From NCBI RefSeq assembly GCF_000341225.1, contig NZ_ANAC01000010.1, forward strand, positions 496,001 through 560,000: DNA of 64,000 bases. Reading direction: 5' to 3'. This DNA comes from Nocardiopsis alba DSM 43377. GTDB lineage: Bacteria; Actinomycetota; Actinomycetes; Streptosporangiales; Streptosporangiaceae. Below the pieces are notes generated by a model that had not been told where the DNA came from, did not search any database, and saw only the letters and a program-made list of their open reading frames with translations. The position numbers and the translations under genes were made by a program. Below are positions 42,417 through 50,285 of the stretch, piece by piece; within the stretch, counting starts at the first letter, position 1; every line of letters starts with the position of its first letter.

Positions 42417-44467
42417 GCTGATCCCCCCGGGTACGTCGCGGTCACGACCGGCTCTCCACCGTCGACGGGGCGCCCCAACGGGACGGGTTCGCCCTCCAGG
42501 AGGGAGCTGGGTCGCCAGCCGGACCACTGTCGTGCGTAGTTGTGCAGGAAGTAGGCCATGTCCTCGGACCAGGTGTGTCCGCCGCCCGTGCGACGCAACA
42601 CGTACCCCAGCCCGTGGGTGCGGTGGACGCGCCCCCCGCCCCGGGACACGGCGATGAGCAGTTGGGTGTCGATGGCGCGCGGCAGCGGACGGAAACCTCC
42701 GGTCTCCTCCAGCACCACGCGGTCGGTGAGGATCGTGCCCCCGGCGATGAAGCGGGTGGCGGTCTCGGACTCGCGGCTGCGCCAGACCATCAGATCCACC
42801 TCTTGGAGGTAGACGAAGTCCTGACCGGTGCCGACCAGCTCGGCCCCCGAGTAGGTCCGGGCCAGCACCAGGTCGGCCAGGTGCTCGGGGCCGTACCAGT
42901 CGTCGTCGTCCCATTTGGCGATGAGGTCGCCGGAGGCGCGGGCGACGGAATCGTTGAGCACCGAACCGAAGATCCGCTCCGCGGAGGCCTCGTGGACGAC
43001 GATCGGCAGGCCGGTCTCCCGGTAGGCGTCGATCGCGGACGCCACCTCGGGCAGATCCGCCGGGAAGCCGTGCAAGGTGAGGACGGTCTCCAACGCGACC
43101 CCGCGCTGGCGGGCGATCTGGGCCAGCGCGAAACCGACCATGTCGGGCCGCCTGGTGCACAGGATGACCGACACCCGGGGCTCGGGCGGGAGCGGGATCC
43201 CGGTCTCCGCGGCCAGACCCCGCCAACGCGAACGCAGGCCGTGCGTGCGCAGGGCCGCGCGACGCAGACGGACGCTGTGCTCCTCTCGGGCCAATCGGTC
43301 GGTGAGGTCGGCCTCGGTCGCGCCCTCGATGGCGTCGATCAGCGTCGTCCCCAACCCGGCGGCCCAGCCGGGGACCGGTTCGGCCACCAGCGGAACCCCT
43401 CCGGCCGCCAGGGAGGCCACGGCGCGCACAGCCGCGGTCGGGCCGGTGTGACCGGTCCAGTCGATCCGGACCCCGCGCAGGTGGCGGATGCCGGCGAGGT
43501 CCACGTCGGTGACGGTGCCGTCGGCGGCCACCTCGATCAGGTCCTTCTTCCCGTCGCGGACGACCGCCCGGTCGCCGTTCAGGGTGAGGTGGCCCAAGGG
43601 GCCCTTCTCCGCCTTGCCGAACCCGGTGGGATTGACCGTGGTCTCATCGATGGGGGCGATCAGGGATACGGGGTCGGCGACGGCCGAGACGGTGAGCCCC
43701 GCGGCTCGCTCTCGCCCGTGTTCTCCGGCCAGCCCCTCCCAGGAGTCGGTCCCGGTGGTGACCCGGTCCAGGACCGGGACCTTCTCATCGGCCCAGTCCA
43801 CGGCCGCGGCTCCATCGCCCACCCGCAGCGCCAGGTCGGCGACGGGGGTGACCCGACGCAGCGGGACCGGTCCGCCCTGCTCGACCCCGTGGGCGCCGGT
43901 GTCCCCGGGGCGCCAGAGCGAGGCCTCGGCCCCGTTGAGCGCGGCCAAGGGGGCCACGGAGGGGCCTCGACGGCGGCCACGGGTGCCGTGCAGGACCGCG
44001 TCCAGGACCGGGGCCGACTCGACGGGGTTGGGGAAGAAGAACTCGCAGACCCAGCCGCGCCGGCCCACCCGGCGTACCCGCAGCTCCTGGAGGTCGCGCC
44101 ACTGGCCCATGCCCGGCCCCGCCGGGACCGGCGGGTCCTGGTGCCCGGGGGTGTCCAGGAGGGCGACGACGACCTGGACGGCCTTGGGCAGGTGGACGGC
44201 GGCGGTCAGGGCGCGGTGGAGGTCGGTGGGGGTGGCGGCGACCAGTGCCACCAGGCCGGCGACGGGCTCCCGTTCATCGTCCGTCGCCCCCTCCACTCCG
44301 ATAGGGATCGGCTCGCCCAGGGGGTGGGCTCCCAGGTCCACGGTCCGGTCCCCGGCGTTCCGGGGGAGGCCGGACAGTTCCCGAAGGGTGCCGGCTCCGC
44401 TGTGGCAGAGCACGGCCGGTTCGTCTCCACGGGCACGCAGGGCGTGCCGGAGGACGGTGGTGATCAT
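42413..44467 (-). CDS. Family 2 glycosyltransferase, long form, copy 1
   Basis: A 684-aa paralogue of the 38528-40585 gene. The C-terminal GT2 domain contains VSVILCTRRPDMVGFALAQI, TVLTLHGFPADLPEV, the metal site AKWDDDDWYGPEHLADLV, and GFRPLPRAIDTQLLIAV. The N-terminal 400 residues share the unassigned features GWVCEFFFPNPVESAPVLDA and IRHLRGVRIDWTG. GAGAGGG sits 7 nt before the ATG at 44467. Upstream on the same strand, after 46 bp, is a membrane-anchored methyltransferase, probably in the same operon. Unlike the short partner I see no long identical block between the two long forms. Confidence 0.86.
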   Translation of the reverse strand: MITTVLRHALRARGDEPAVLCHSGAGTLRELSGLPRNAGDRTVDLGAHPLGEPIPIGVEGATDDEREPVAGLVALVAATPTDLHRALTAAVHLPKAVQVVVALLDTPGHQDPPVPAGPGMGQWRDLQELRVRRVGRRGWVCEFFFPNPVESAPVLDAVLHGTRGRRRGPSVAPLAALNGAEASLWRPGDTGAHGVEQGGPVPLRRVTPVADLALRVGDGAAAVDWADEKVPVLDRVTTGTDSWEGLAGEHGRERAAGLTVSAVADPVSLIAPIDETTVNPTGFGKAEKGPLGHLTLNGDRAVVRDGKKDLIEVAADGTVTDVDLAGIRHLRGVRIDWTGHTGPTAAVRAVASLAAGGVPLVAEPVPGWAAGLGTTLIDAIEGATEADLTDRLAREEHSVRLRRAALRTHGLRSRWRGLAAETGIPLPPEPRVSVILCTRRPDMVGFALAQIARQRGVALETVLTLHGFPADLPEVASAIDAYRETGLPIVVHEASAERIFGSVLNDSVARASGDLIAKWDDDDWYGPEHLADLVLARTYSGAELVGTGQDFVYLQEVDLMVWRSRESETATRFIAGGTILTDRVVLEETGGFRPLPRAIDTQLLIAVSRGGGRVHRTHGLGYVLRRTGGGHTWSEDMAYFLHNYARQWSGWRPSSLLEGEPVPLGRPVDGGEPVVTATYPGGSA

Positions 44468-44513
44468 CGAGTGGCCCTCTCGGTTCGGCTGGGGGACGCC
44501 TCGGTCGGTTCGG

Positions 44514-45536
44514 TCAGCGGACGTTTCGGGTGAAGACGTGCGCGCCCTTCTCGGTGGGCTCCTCGGTCCTGACCAGATCGGGGTGGGCCGCGAGCCAGCG
44601 CTCACCGAGAGAGCGCTCGTCGGGGCGGGCGGCGTCGTCGAGGACGAAGACGGCGTGATCCTCGCAGGCGGGCAGCAGGACGGGGACCGCCGGGTGACGG
44701 GCCTCGACCCCGGTGGCCTGCGGCGGACCGTCCACGAAGACCAGACCGATGCCCTTGAGGTCGACCAGCGCCTCGGTGTCGTACCAGGGCACATCGGCGG
44801 AGACCCCGTCCGCGTATTCGGCGGGCACCGGGGCGAGGGGGGCGTGCCGGATCTCGACCACGTCCTCCAGGGAGTGGGCGGCGACGAGGTCGCGGCTCAG
44901 CTCCGCGTAGCGGGCGTCGTGCTCGATGGCGACGAGCCTGCCGGTCCCCGCCTTGCGCAGGGCGTAGCCGATCCACACGCTGGAGGCCCCGCTTCCGCAC
45001 TCCACCACCAGCGCGGGGCGGTCCCGTTCGATGATCCGGACCAGGAGTCGCAGGACGTCCGGGGACGCGGCCCAGCCGCGCAGCGGCGGCATGAAGGGGG
45101 CCACGTCCAGGTGACCGCGCAGTTCGGACCAGGCGACCTGCTGTTCGTAGTCGTCGCGGCCCTGGCGGGTTCCGGCGCGGACGACGGTCTGGACCGCCTT
45201 GGGCAGGGCGTTGCCTCGCAGGTCGGCCACCTCGCCTCGGACCTCGTCGAGGGCGCGGGCCAGCTCCAGTCGGTCCCGGCCCAGGAGCTCGGTGACCGTG
45301 CGGGTCTGGGTCCGTACGGAGGTGGACAGTTCCCGCACCGAACGGCGTGTCAGCCACAGGGCCGCGCCGAGCGCGCACACCAGGGCTCCCAGGAGCAGGA
45401 CGGCGGTACCGACGACCACCTCGCCCCACGTGATCAGACCGAATCCGCCGAGAACGATGGGGGTCGCGAACACGGCCAGGCCGGCCAGAGCGACCAGGGG
45501 CAGAAGGCGGCGGATCCTGCGCCTGAGGGAATTCAT
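44514..45536 (-). CDS. Membrane-anchored class I SAM methyltransferase
   Basis: A 340-aa protein with a basic N-terminus (MNSLRRRIRRLLPLV), two hydrophobic helices (residues about 12-30 and 38-62), a short helical coil (TRTVTELLGRDRLELARALDEVRGEV), and a C-terminal methyltransferase domain: LVVECGSGASSVWIGYALRK (SAM loop), LVAIEHDARYAELSRDLVAA, GLVFVDGPPQATG. The DGPP motif is typical of the Methyltransf_24-like class often found with glycan genes. Probably methylates a lipid-linked or membrane-proximal glycan made by the neighbouring glycosyltransferases (inference). GGAGGTAA lies 5 nt before the ATG. Confidence 0.82.
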   Translation of the reverse strand: MNSLRRRIRRLLPLVALAGLAVFATPIVLGGFGLITWGEVVVGTAVLLLGALVCALGAALWLTRRSVRELSTSVRTQTRTVTELLGRDRLELARALDEVRGEVADLRGNALPKAVQTVVRAGTRQGRDDYEQQVAWSELRGHLDVAPFMPPLRGWAASPDVLRLLVRIIERDRPALVVECGSGASSVWIGYALRKAGTGRLVAIEHDARYAELSRDLVAAHSLEDVVEIRHAPLAPVPAEYADGVSADVPWYDTEALVDLKGIGLVFVDGPPQATGVEARHPAVPVLLPACEDHAVFVLDDAARPDERSLGERWLAAHPDLVRTEEPTEKGAHVFTRNVR

Positions 45537-45752
45537 GGGGGTTACCTCCGCGGAAGGGGAGCGGCGACCTGCGCACGGCGATCTCGTGCCCTTTTCGAGA
45601 AAAACGCCACCGAGAAAGCCACCGTGCGCTTTCGACATTAACCTCTCGAAAAGGTGACCGGGGGCGACATGTGCCGTTTCGAAACCCACGTGAGCGACAA
45701 TTCCCCCAGCGTTCACCACCCCCTCATCCGGGGCTCACGGCAGAGTGGCCGA

Positions 45753-45799
45753 AACGTCTCCGGACCCCCTTTCCGGGGGCCCGGGGCGTACGGCCCGGG
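45753..45799 (-). terminator. GC hairpins after the acyltransferase gene
   Basis: On the minus strand, directly after the stop, an interrupted cccggg/cccggg stem is followed by ccccc-ggaaa-ggggg. Modest stems; a plausible terminator isolating the acyltransferase from the methyltransferase-glycosyltransferase operon. Confidence 0.4.
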
Positions 45800-47875
45800 T
45801 CACCAACCCGTGGCCTCCAACAGGGCCTTCTCCACCATGGGGGTGAGCGTCCGGGCGTAGGTGGCGGTGATGTGCGAGTGGTCCCAGTACACCAACACGT
45901 TGCCGACCACGGCGTCGCAGGAACCGCCCGGGCACACGTACTCGGTCAGGTCCATCGGTTCGACGTTGGGCGGCAGCTCCTCGAGGGTGGCCGGGTCCAC
46001 GGCCGCGAGGCTGCGCGAGGCCGGGCTGGTGCACTCGGCCGGGTCTCCGGCCTCCACGCACTCCCCTCCCCTATAGGGCAGTCGGGGCAGATCCCGCAGG
46101 CCGACCACGTCGATCCCCAGGTCGTTCAGGTGCCACCACAGGTCGGTGTAGCCGTCCTCCACCGCCTCGCCGTCGACGAAGGCCCGGGTGGAGGAGAGCA
46201 GCACCGCGTCGGGGTTCAGCTCCTCCAACTCGGCCAGCGCCTTCTCCTTCCAGACCTCGCACTCCTCGAACAGGGCCCCGTCCCTGGTCGAGGGCGCCAG
46301 GCCGAATGGACAACCGCTCTTGGTGAAGGACACCAGACGCCAGCCGTACTTCTCGGCGACCGCCTCCACCGCCGGGTACCAGTGGGCGGTGCGCGAGGCG
46401 CCCACCAGGGCGAGCGTGTGTTCGGCGTCGGCGGGACCGCGGTCGCACACGACCAGCTCCTCCGAGGCCAGGTTCACGTGGCAGCCCTCCTGATGGTGGG
46501 AGGACAGGTCCATCTTGGAGTCCTCGGGGTCCGGACGCACCGGGACGTCCGGGAGCGAGTCGAGCAGAGACGGATCCGCGACCACGGCGGCACCCGGGTA
46601 ACTCTCGGGGGAGGCGATCTCGTGAGCCCTGCGCTCCCGTTCCTGTTCCAGACGCTCCGTCCACACCAGCGAGAGCACCAGGACCGGGACGAGGAAGAGG
46701 GCGGCGACCACGGTCGGGCGCACCGGGCTCCGACGGTCGGCCGACCTCGTGAACGGCTCGAGGCCGCGCTCGACCAGGCGATGCGTCATCCAGGCCAGCA
46801 GGATCGACGCGCCCAGGATCGCGGCGCCGCCCCAGGGGGTGGCGAGCCGGCGCCCGGTGACCTCCAGATAACAGACGAGGAGCGGCCAGTGCCACAGGTA
46901 GATCGTGTAGGAGAGCCGGCCCAGCGCCATCAGGGGCGGCCAGGTCAGCAGCCGGTCGACCCCTCGAGGGCTCCCGGTCGTCCCGGCCAGGACGATGAGC
47001 AGCGCGGCGAGGGTCGGCCACAGGGCGATGTACCCGGGGAATAGCGTGGAGACCTGGACGAGCATGCCGCAGGAGACCAGGGCGACCAGACCGACCCAGC
47101 CCAGGACCACACGGACCCGGGCGGGCATCCGTACCCGGGTGATGGCCAGGGCGAGGATCCCGCCCAACGCCAACTCCCACAGTCGTGCTCCGGTGTCGAA
47201 GTAGGCCCAGGCCTGGTCACGGCCGGTGATGTACACCGAGTAGGTCAGGGAGACCGCGAACACCGCGACGATCAGGGCCAGGATCGTGGGACGCAGCGGC
47301 AGCCGCGAGCGGGAGGCCAGGATCGCCGCCAGGGTGATCAGCACCGGCCAGATCAGGTAGAACTGCCCCTGGATGGACAGCGACCAGAAGTGCTGGAGGG
47401 GGCTGACCGCGGCCTCGCGGGCCAGGTAGTCGACCGCGTCCCGGGCCAGGGCCCAGTTCTCGTGGTAGAGGGCCGAGGCGCGTACCTCGGCGAGCACGTC
47501 CGCCCATCGGGAACGGGGCAGCCACAGGTACATGGCGCCCATGGTGGCGAGCAGGACCACGGCGGCCGGCGGGGCCAGACGACCGATCAGCCGGGCCCAG
47601 AAGGCGCCGAAGCGGATCCGTCCGTCGCGTTCGACCGCGCGCACCAGGGAACCGGTGATGAGGAAACCGGTGAGCAGCAGGAACACGTCCACGCCGCCGG
47701 AGACCCGACCGAACCAGATGTGATAGGCGGCGACCAGAAGTACCGCCAGGGCGCGCAGACCCTCGATCTCGGGTCGATGGCCGCCTCCGCTCACGGTCGA
47801 AGACACGGCTCGTGCGTCGGAGGGGGCACTGCGCGGGGACGAGGGGACGGGGACCCCGGTGGTGGTGTCACTCAT
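45800..47875 (-). CDS. OafA/YrhL-type acyltransferase with C-terminal SGNH domain
   Basis: A 691-aa membrane O-acyltransferase. The acyltransferase_3 part covers residues about 35-400 with around ten helices; markers are HRPEIEGLRALAVLLVAAYH (catalytic His), GGVDVFLLLTGFLITGSLVR, SPLQHFWSLSIQGQFYLIWP and YTIYLWHWPLL. The external domain (about 440-690) is SGNH-like: ALVGASRTAHWYPAVEAVAE (Ser block), and the C-terminal VYWDHSHITATYARTL supplying Asp and His. It has several cysteines consistent with extracytoplasmic disulfides (CVEAGDPAECT, CPGGSC). It should O-acetylate or otherwise acylate a surface glycan or peptidoglycan. ATG start at 47875. Confidence 0.92.
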   Translation of the reverse strand: MSDTTTGVPVPSSPRSAPSDARAVSSTVSGGGHRPEIEGLRALAVLLVAAYHIWFGRVSGGVDVFLLLTGFLITGSLVRAVERDGRIRFGAFWARLIGRLAPPAAVVLLATMGAMYLWLPRSRWADVLAEVRASALYHENWALARDAVDYLAREAAVSPLQHFWSLSIQGQFYLIWPVLITLAAILASRSRLPLRPTILALIVAVFAVSLTYSVYITGRDQAWAYFDTGARLWELALGGILALAITRVRMPARVRVVLGWVGLVALVSCGMLVQVSTLFPGYIALWPTLAALLIVLAGTTGSPRGVDRLLTWPPLMALGRLSYTIYLWHWPLLVCYLEVTGRRLATPWGGAAILGASILLAWMTHRLVERGLEPFTRSADRRSPVRPTVVAALFLVPVLVLSLVWTERLEQERERRAHEIASPESYPGAAVVADPSLLDSLPDVPVRPDPEDSKMDLSSHHQEGCHVNLASEELVVCDRGPADAEHTLALVGASRTAHWYPAVEAVAEKYGWRLVSFTKSGCPFGLAPSTRDGALFEECEVWKEKALAELEELNPDAVLLSSTRAFVDGEAVEDGYTDLWWHLNDLGIDVVGLRDLPRLPYRGGECVEAGDPAECTSPASRSLAAVDPATLEELPPNVEPMDLTEYVCPGGSCDAVVGNVLVYWDHSHITATYARTLTPMVEKALLEATGW

Positions 47876-48330
47876 GTTCGGAGGCGGCCTCGGGAGCTGG
47901 GGAAGGATGATTCACCGAACGGGCGTGCGGGTCCCGCCATTCGAATTCGGCGCTGCATTCTCCCCGTTCCCGATGCCACCGCGGTGAATGACGATGGAAC
48001 GCGCGGACAACTCTCCCCCTCGCCCCTTCGGAGCACGGGGGATGTGTCGGCCAGGGTAACCATGGGGGTCCGGCGCCTTTCCGCAAAGGAACCCCGAGGA
48101 GGTTCGCGGAGAAAACGGACCCCGGGGGCGGTGGGTCCCCGGGCCGGCGGGCGTGGGCGAGGGCCTGGGCGGAGGGCCCCGGATCGGGTGTCGCCGCCGG
48201 ATTTTATTCCCGTCCACTGGTGTCGACAGCCTGACATCGGGGGTGCGGCGCCTCGGCTGATAGCTTGCTGAGTAGCGATCACATCGCTGGTAAGCCCGAC
48301 GAATCGCGTCTTTGGAAAGGTGCGTCAGAG
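47876..48330. other. Divergent intergenic region between acyltransferase and sod
   Basis: This 455-bp gap contains no recognisable gene. The sod-proximal part is A/T-richer (ggattttattcccg near 48200; tagcttgctgagtagc near 48261-48276), and a sod promoter is expected there, but I cannot fix a -10/-35 pair. A ggaccc/gggtcc inverted repeat lies near 48117-48138. Confidence 0.4.
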
Positions 48331-48945
48331 ATGTCTGCGCCGTACTCGCTTCCCGAACTGCCCTACGACTACGCGGCCCTGGAGCCGTGGATCTCCGGTC
48401 AGATCATGGAGCTGCACCACGACAAGCACCACGCCACCTACGTCGCCGGTGCCAACAGCACCCTGGAGCAGATGGCGGAGGCCCGCGAAGCCGGTGACTT
48501 CGGCACCGTGAACCAGCTCCAGAAGAACCTCGCGTTCCACCTGGGCGGCCACGTCAACCACTCCGTGTTCTGGAAGAACCTGTCCCCGGAGGGTGGCGAC
48601 AAGCCCGAGGGCGAACTGGGCGCCGCCATCGACGACCAGTTCGGCTCCTTCGACGCCTTCCGCGCGCACTTCAACGCCGCGGCCACCGGCATCCAGGGTT
48701 CCGGTTGGGCCATCCTGGCCTGGGACGCCCTCGGTCAGCGCCTGATCATCGAGCAGCTCTACGACCAGCAGGCCAACATCGCCATCGGCACGCAGCCGCT
48801 GCTCATGCTGGACATGTGGGAGCACGCCTTCTACCTCCAGTACAAGAACGTCAAGGGCGAGTACGTGAAGGCGTTCTGGAACGTCGTCAACTGGGCCGAC
48901 GTCCAGGAGCGCTTCGCCGAGGCCCGCAAGACCAAGCTGGGCTAG
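48331..48945 (+). CDS. sodA: Fe/Mn superoxide dismutase
   Basis: Dismutes superoxide in the cytosol; 204 aa. Metal ligands are visible: the first His in [14 protein letters not shown], the second in [15 protein letters not shown], and Asp/His in the signature [15 protein letters not shown]. Gln in [10 protein letters not shown] marks the outer-sphere position region. The metal (Fe, Mn or either) cannot be decided by eye. The ATG at 48331 is 8 nt after AAAGGTG. It stands alone, with a perfect 13-bp terminator hairpin after it shared with convergent fabI. Confidence 0.95.
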   Translation: MSAPYSLPELPYDYAALEPWISGQIMELHHDKHHATYVAGANSTLEQMAEAREAGDFGTVNQLQKNLAFHLGGHVNHSVFWKNLSPEGGDKPEGELGAAIDDQFGSFDAFRAHFNAAATGIQGSGWAILAWDALGQRLIIEQLYDQQANIAIGTQPLLMLDMWEHAFYLQYKNVKGEYVKAFWNVVNWADVQERFAEARKTKLG

Positions 48946-49000
48946 GTTCCATCGGGGCCGTCGACCTTGAGCCGGGTCGGGGGTCTCCCGGAGAACGTTC

Positions 49001-49029
49001 GAGGGCGGCACCCGGTGGGTGCCGCCCTC
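49001..49029. terminator. Bidirectional terminator between sod and fabI
   Basis: Perfect 13-bp stem gagggcggcaccc / gggtgccgccctc with the 3-nt loop ggt, between the sod stop (48945) and the fabI stop (49061). Confidence 0.85.
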
Positions 49030-49060
49030 GCGTGTTCCGTCCCCTCGGGGCCGGGTGCGC

Positions 49061-49849
49061 TCAGCCCTGGACGTCGGGGGCCATGGGCGCGCCCATCGCG
49101 TGGTAGCCGCCGTCCACGTGCATGACCGTACCGGTGACGGCCCGGGCGGCCGGAGACATCAGGAACAGGGCCGGGCCCGCGACCACGGAGGCGTCCTTGG
49201 TGTCCCAGCCCAGCGGGGAGTTGTCGCCCCAGGAGTCGGCGATCTGGGAGAAGCCCGGGATGGAACCGCCCGCCAGGGACTTGATCGGACCGGCGGAGAT
49301 CGTGTTGACCCGGATCCCCTCCGGTCCCAGGTCGCGCGCCAGGTAGCGGGCGGAGTTCTCCAGGACGGCCTTGGCCGATCCCATCCAGTCGTAGACCGGC
49401 CAGGCGACGCTGGCGTCGAAGGTCAGCGAGACGACGCCGGCGCCCTCGGGCGCCTTGGCCAGCAGGTCGCGCATACCGACGGTGAGGGCGGCCAGCGAGT
49501 AGCCGGAGACGTGGATCGCCTTGGCCACGTCCTCCCAGCCCGTGTTGAGGAAGTTGCCGCCCAGAGCCGACTCGGGGGCGTAGGCGATGGCGTGCAGCAG
49601 TCCGTCCACGTGGTCCCAGTGCTCACGGACCGCCTCGACCGTGGCGTCGATCTGCTCGGGGTCGGTGACGTCCATCGGCAGGACGGCCACCGGTTCCTTC
49701 GGCAGTCGCTTGGCGATACGTTCGCAGATGGAGAAGGCGCGGCCCGGAGGGTTGGTCAGGATGACGTCGTGTCCCTGACGCATGGCCTCCTCGGCGATCG
49801 CGTAGGCGATGGAGGACTGGGTCGTGATGCCGGTGATGAGCAGGTTCAA
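49061..49849 (-). CDS. fabI: Enoyl-[acyl-carrier-protein] reductase (NADH)
   Basis: Final reduction of each fatty-acid elongation cycle; 262 aa short-chain dehydrogenase of the FabI/InhA type. NADH loop LLITGITTQSSIAYAIAEEA, DVTDPEQID, the catalytic pair in VYDWMGSAKAVLE (Tyr-x6-Lys), and RVNTISAGPIKSLA. The start is a TTG at 49849 preceded by AGGGGA at 4 nt, giving a protein that begins directly at the first beta strand (MNLLITG) and lacks the usual ExGKR-type lead-in of InhA/FabI. The common fabG neighbour is absent. Confidence 0.93.
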   Translation of the reverse strand: MNLLITGITTQSSIAYAIAEEAMRQGHDVILTNPPGRAFSICERIAKRLPKEPVAVLPMDVTDPEQIDATVEAVREHWDHVDGLLHAIAYAPESALGGNFLNTGWEDVAKAIHVSGYSLAALTVGMRDLLAKAPEGAGVVSLTFDASVAWPVYDWMGSAKAVLENSARYLARDLGPEGIRVNTISAGPIKSLAGGSIPGFSQIADSWGDNSPLGWDTKDASVVAGPALFLMSPAARAVTGTVMHVDGGYHAMGAPMAPDVQG

Positions 49850-50285
49850 GGGGTCCCCTGGGTGGCGGTTCGGTCGCTGCTGCTGGAAACGTATCGGCGC
49901 GACGACCGATCGTCAGCCGTGGAAGCCGACAAAGATTCGCGCCTGGGCTTTGGCGCGTCCTCGCACGTCCCGCCGGCCCCGGGACCCCGGCCATGGTGAC
50001 ACTCCGTACAACCGAGCCAGGGATCGGCACCGATTCTTTGTGGTCTTCCACTGGTGACTGCGCGGGCTCGAGGCGGCAGAGTCATGGACATGCCTCCCTG
50101 GCACATGAGGGCCGGGGCGACCCAGCGGGCTTGGCCGCCGCTGGGTCGCCCCCTCCACACCCTCTTCTCCCCCGACCTCGTGTCCTCCCCGGTAGGGGTG
50201 GAATCGGGCGTCAACTCCGCGAATCCACCCCGGGTAACCTGACTGCTGGACCAGACGCCCGAGTACGCGGGAGGCGGTAACGGCC
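49850..50285. other. Divergent intergenic region between fabI and SGNH hydrolase
   Basis: A gap of 436 bp. It contains a strong stem-loop at 50114-50152 (listed separately), a partial palindrome cgacgaccgatcgtc near 49899, and short open frames without convincing ribosome-binding sites. No tRNA-like fold was found. Promoters for both flanking genes must lie here, but I cannot place them. Confidence 0.4.
50114..50152. terminator. Strong orphan stem-loop in a divergent promoter region
   Basis: Perfect 15-bp stem ggggcgacccagcgg / ccgctgggtcgcccc with a 9-nt loop. It follows neither flanking gene's 3' end, since both point away. It could terminate an unannotated short transcript starting in 49850-50110, or act in the 5' leader of the SGNH gene. 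Confidence 0.5.

Noticed and set aside
36840..47875. Secondary-metabolite gene cluster
   Set aside because: No PKS, NRPS, terpene or RiPP core enzyme is present. The content fits glycan assembly better.
50054..50242. Small 62-codon gene in the fabI/SGNH gap
   Set aside because: Its frame runs through the strong hairpin, has no ribosome-binding site, and the translation shows no recognisable features.
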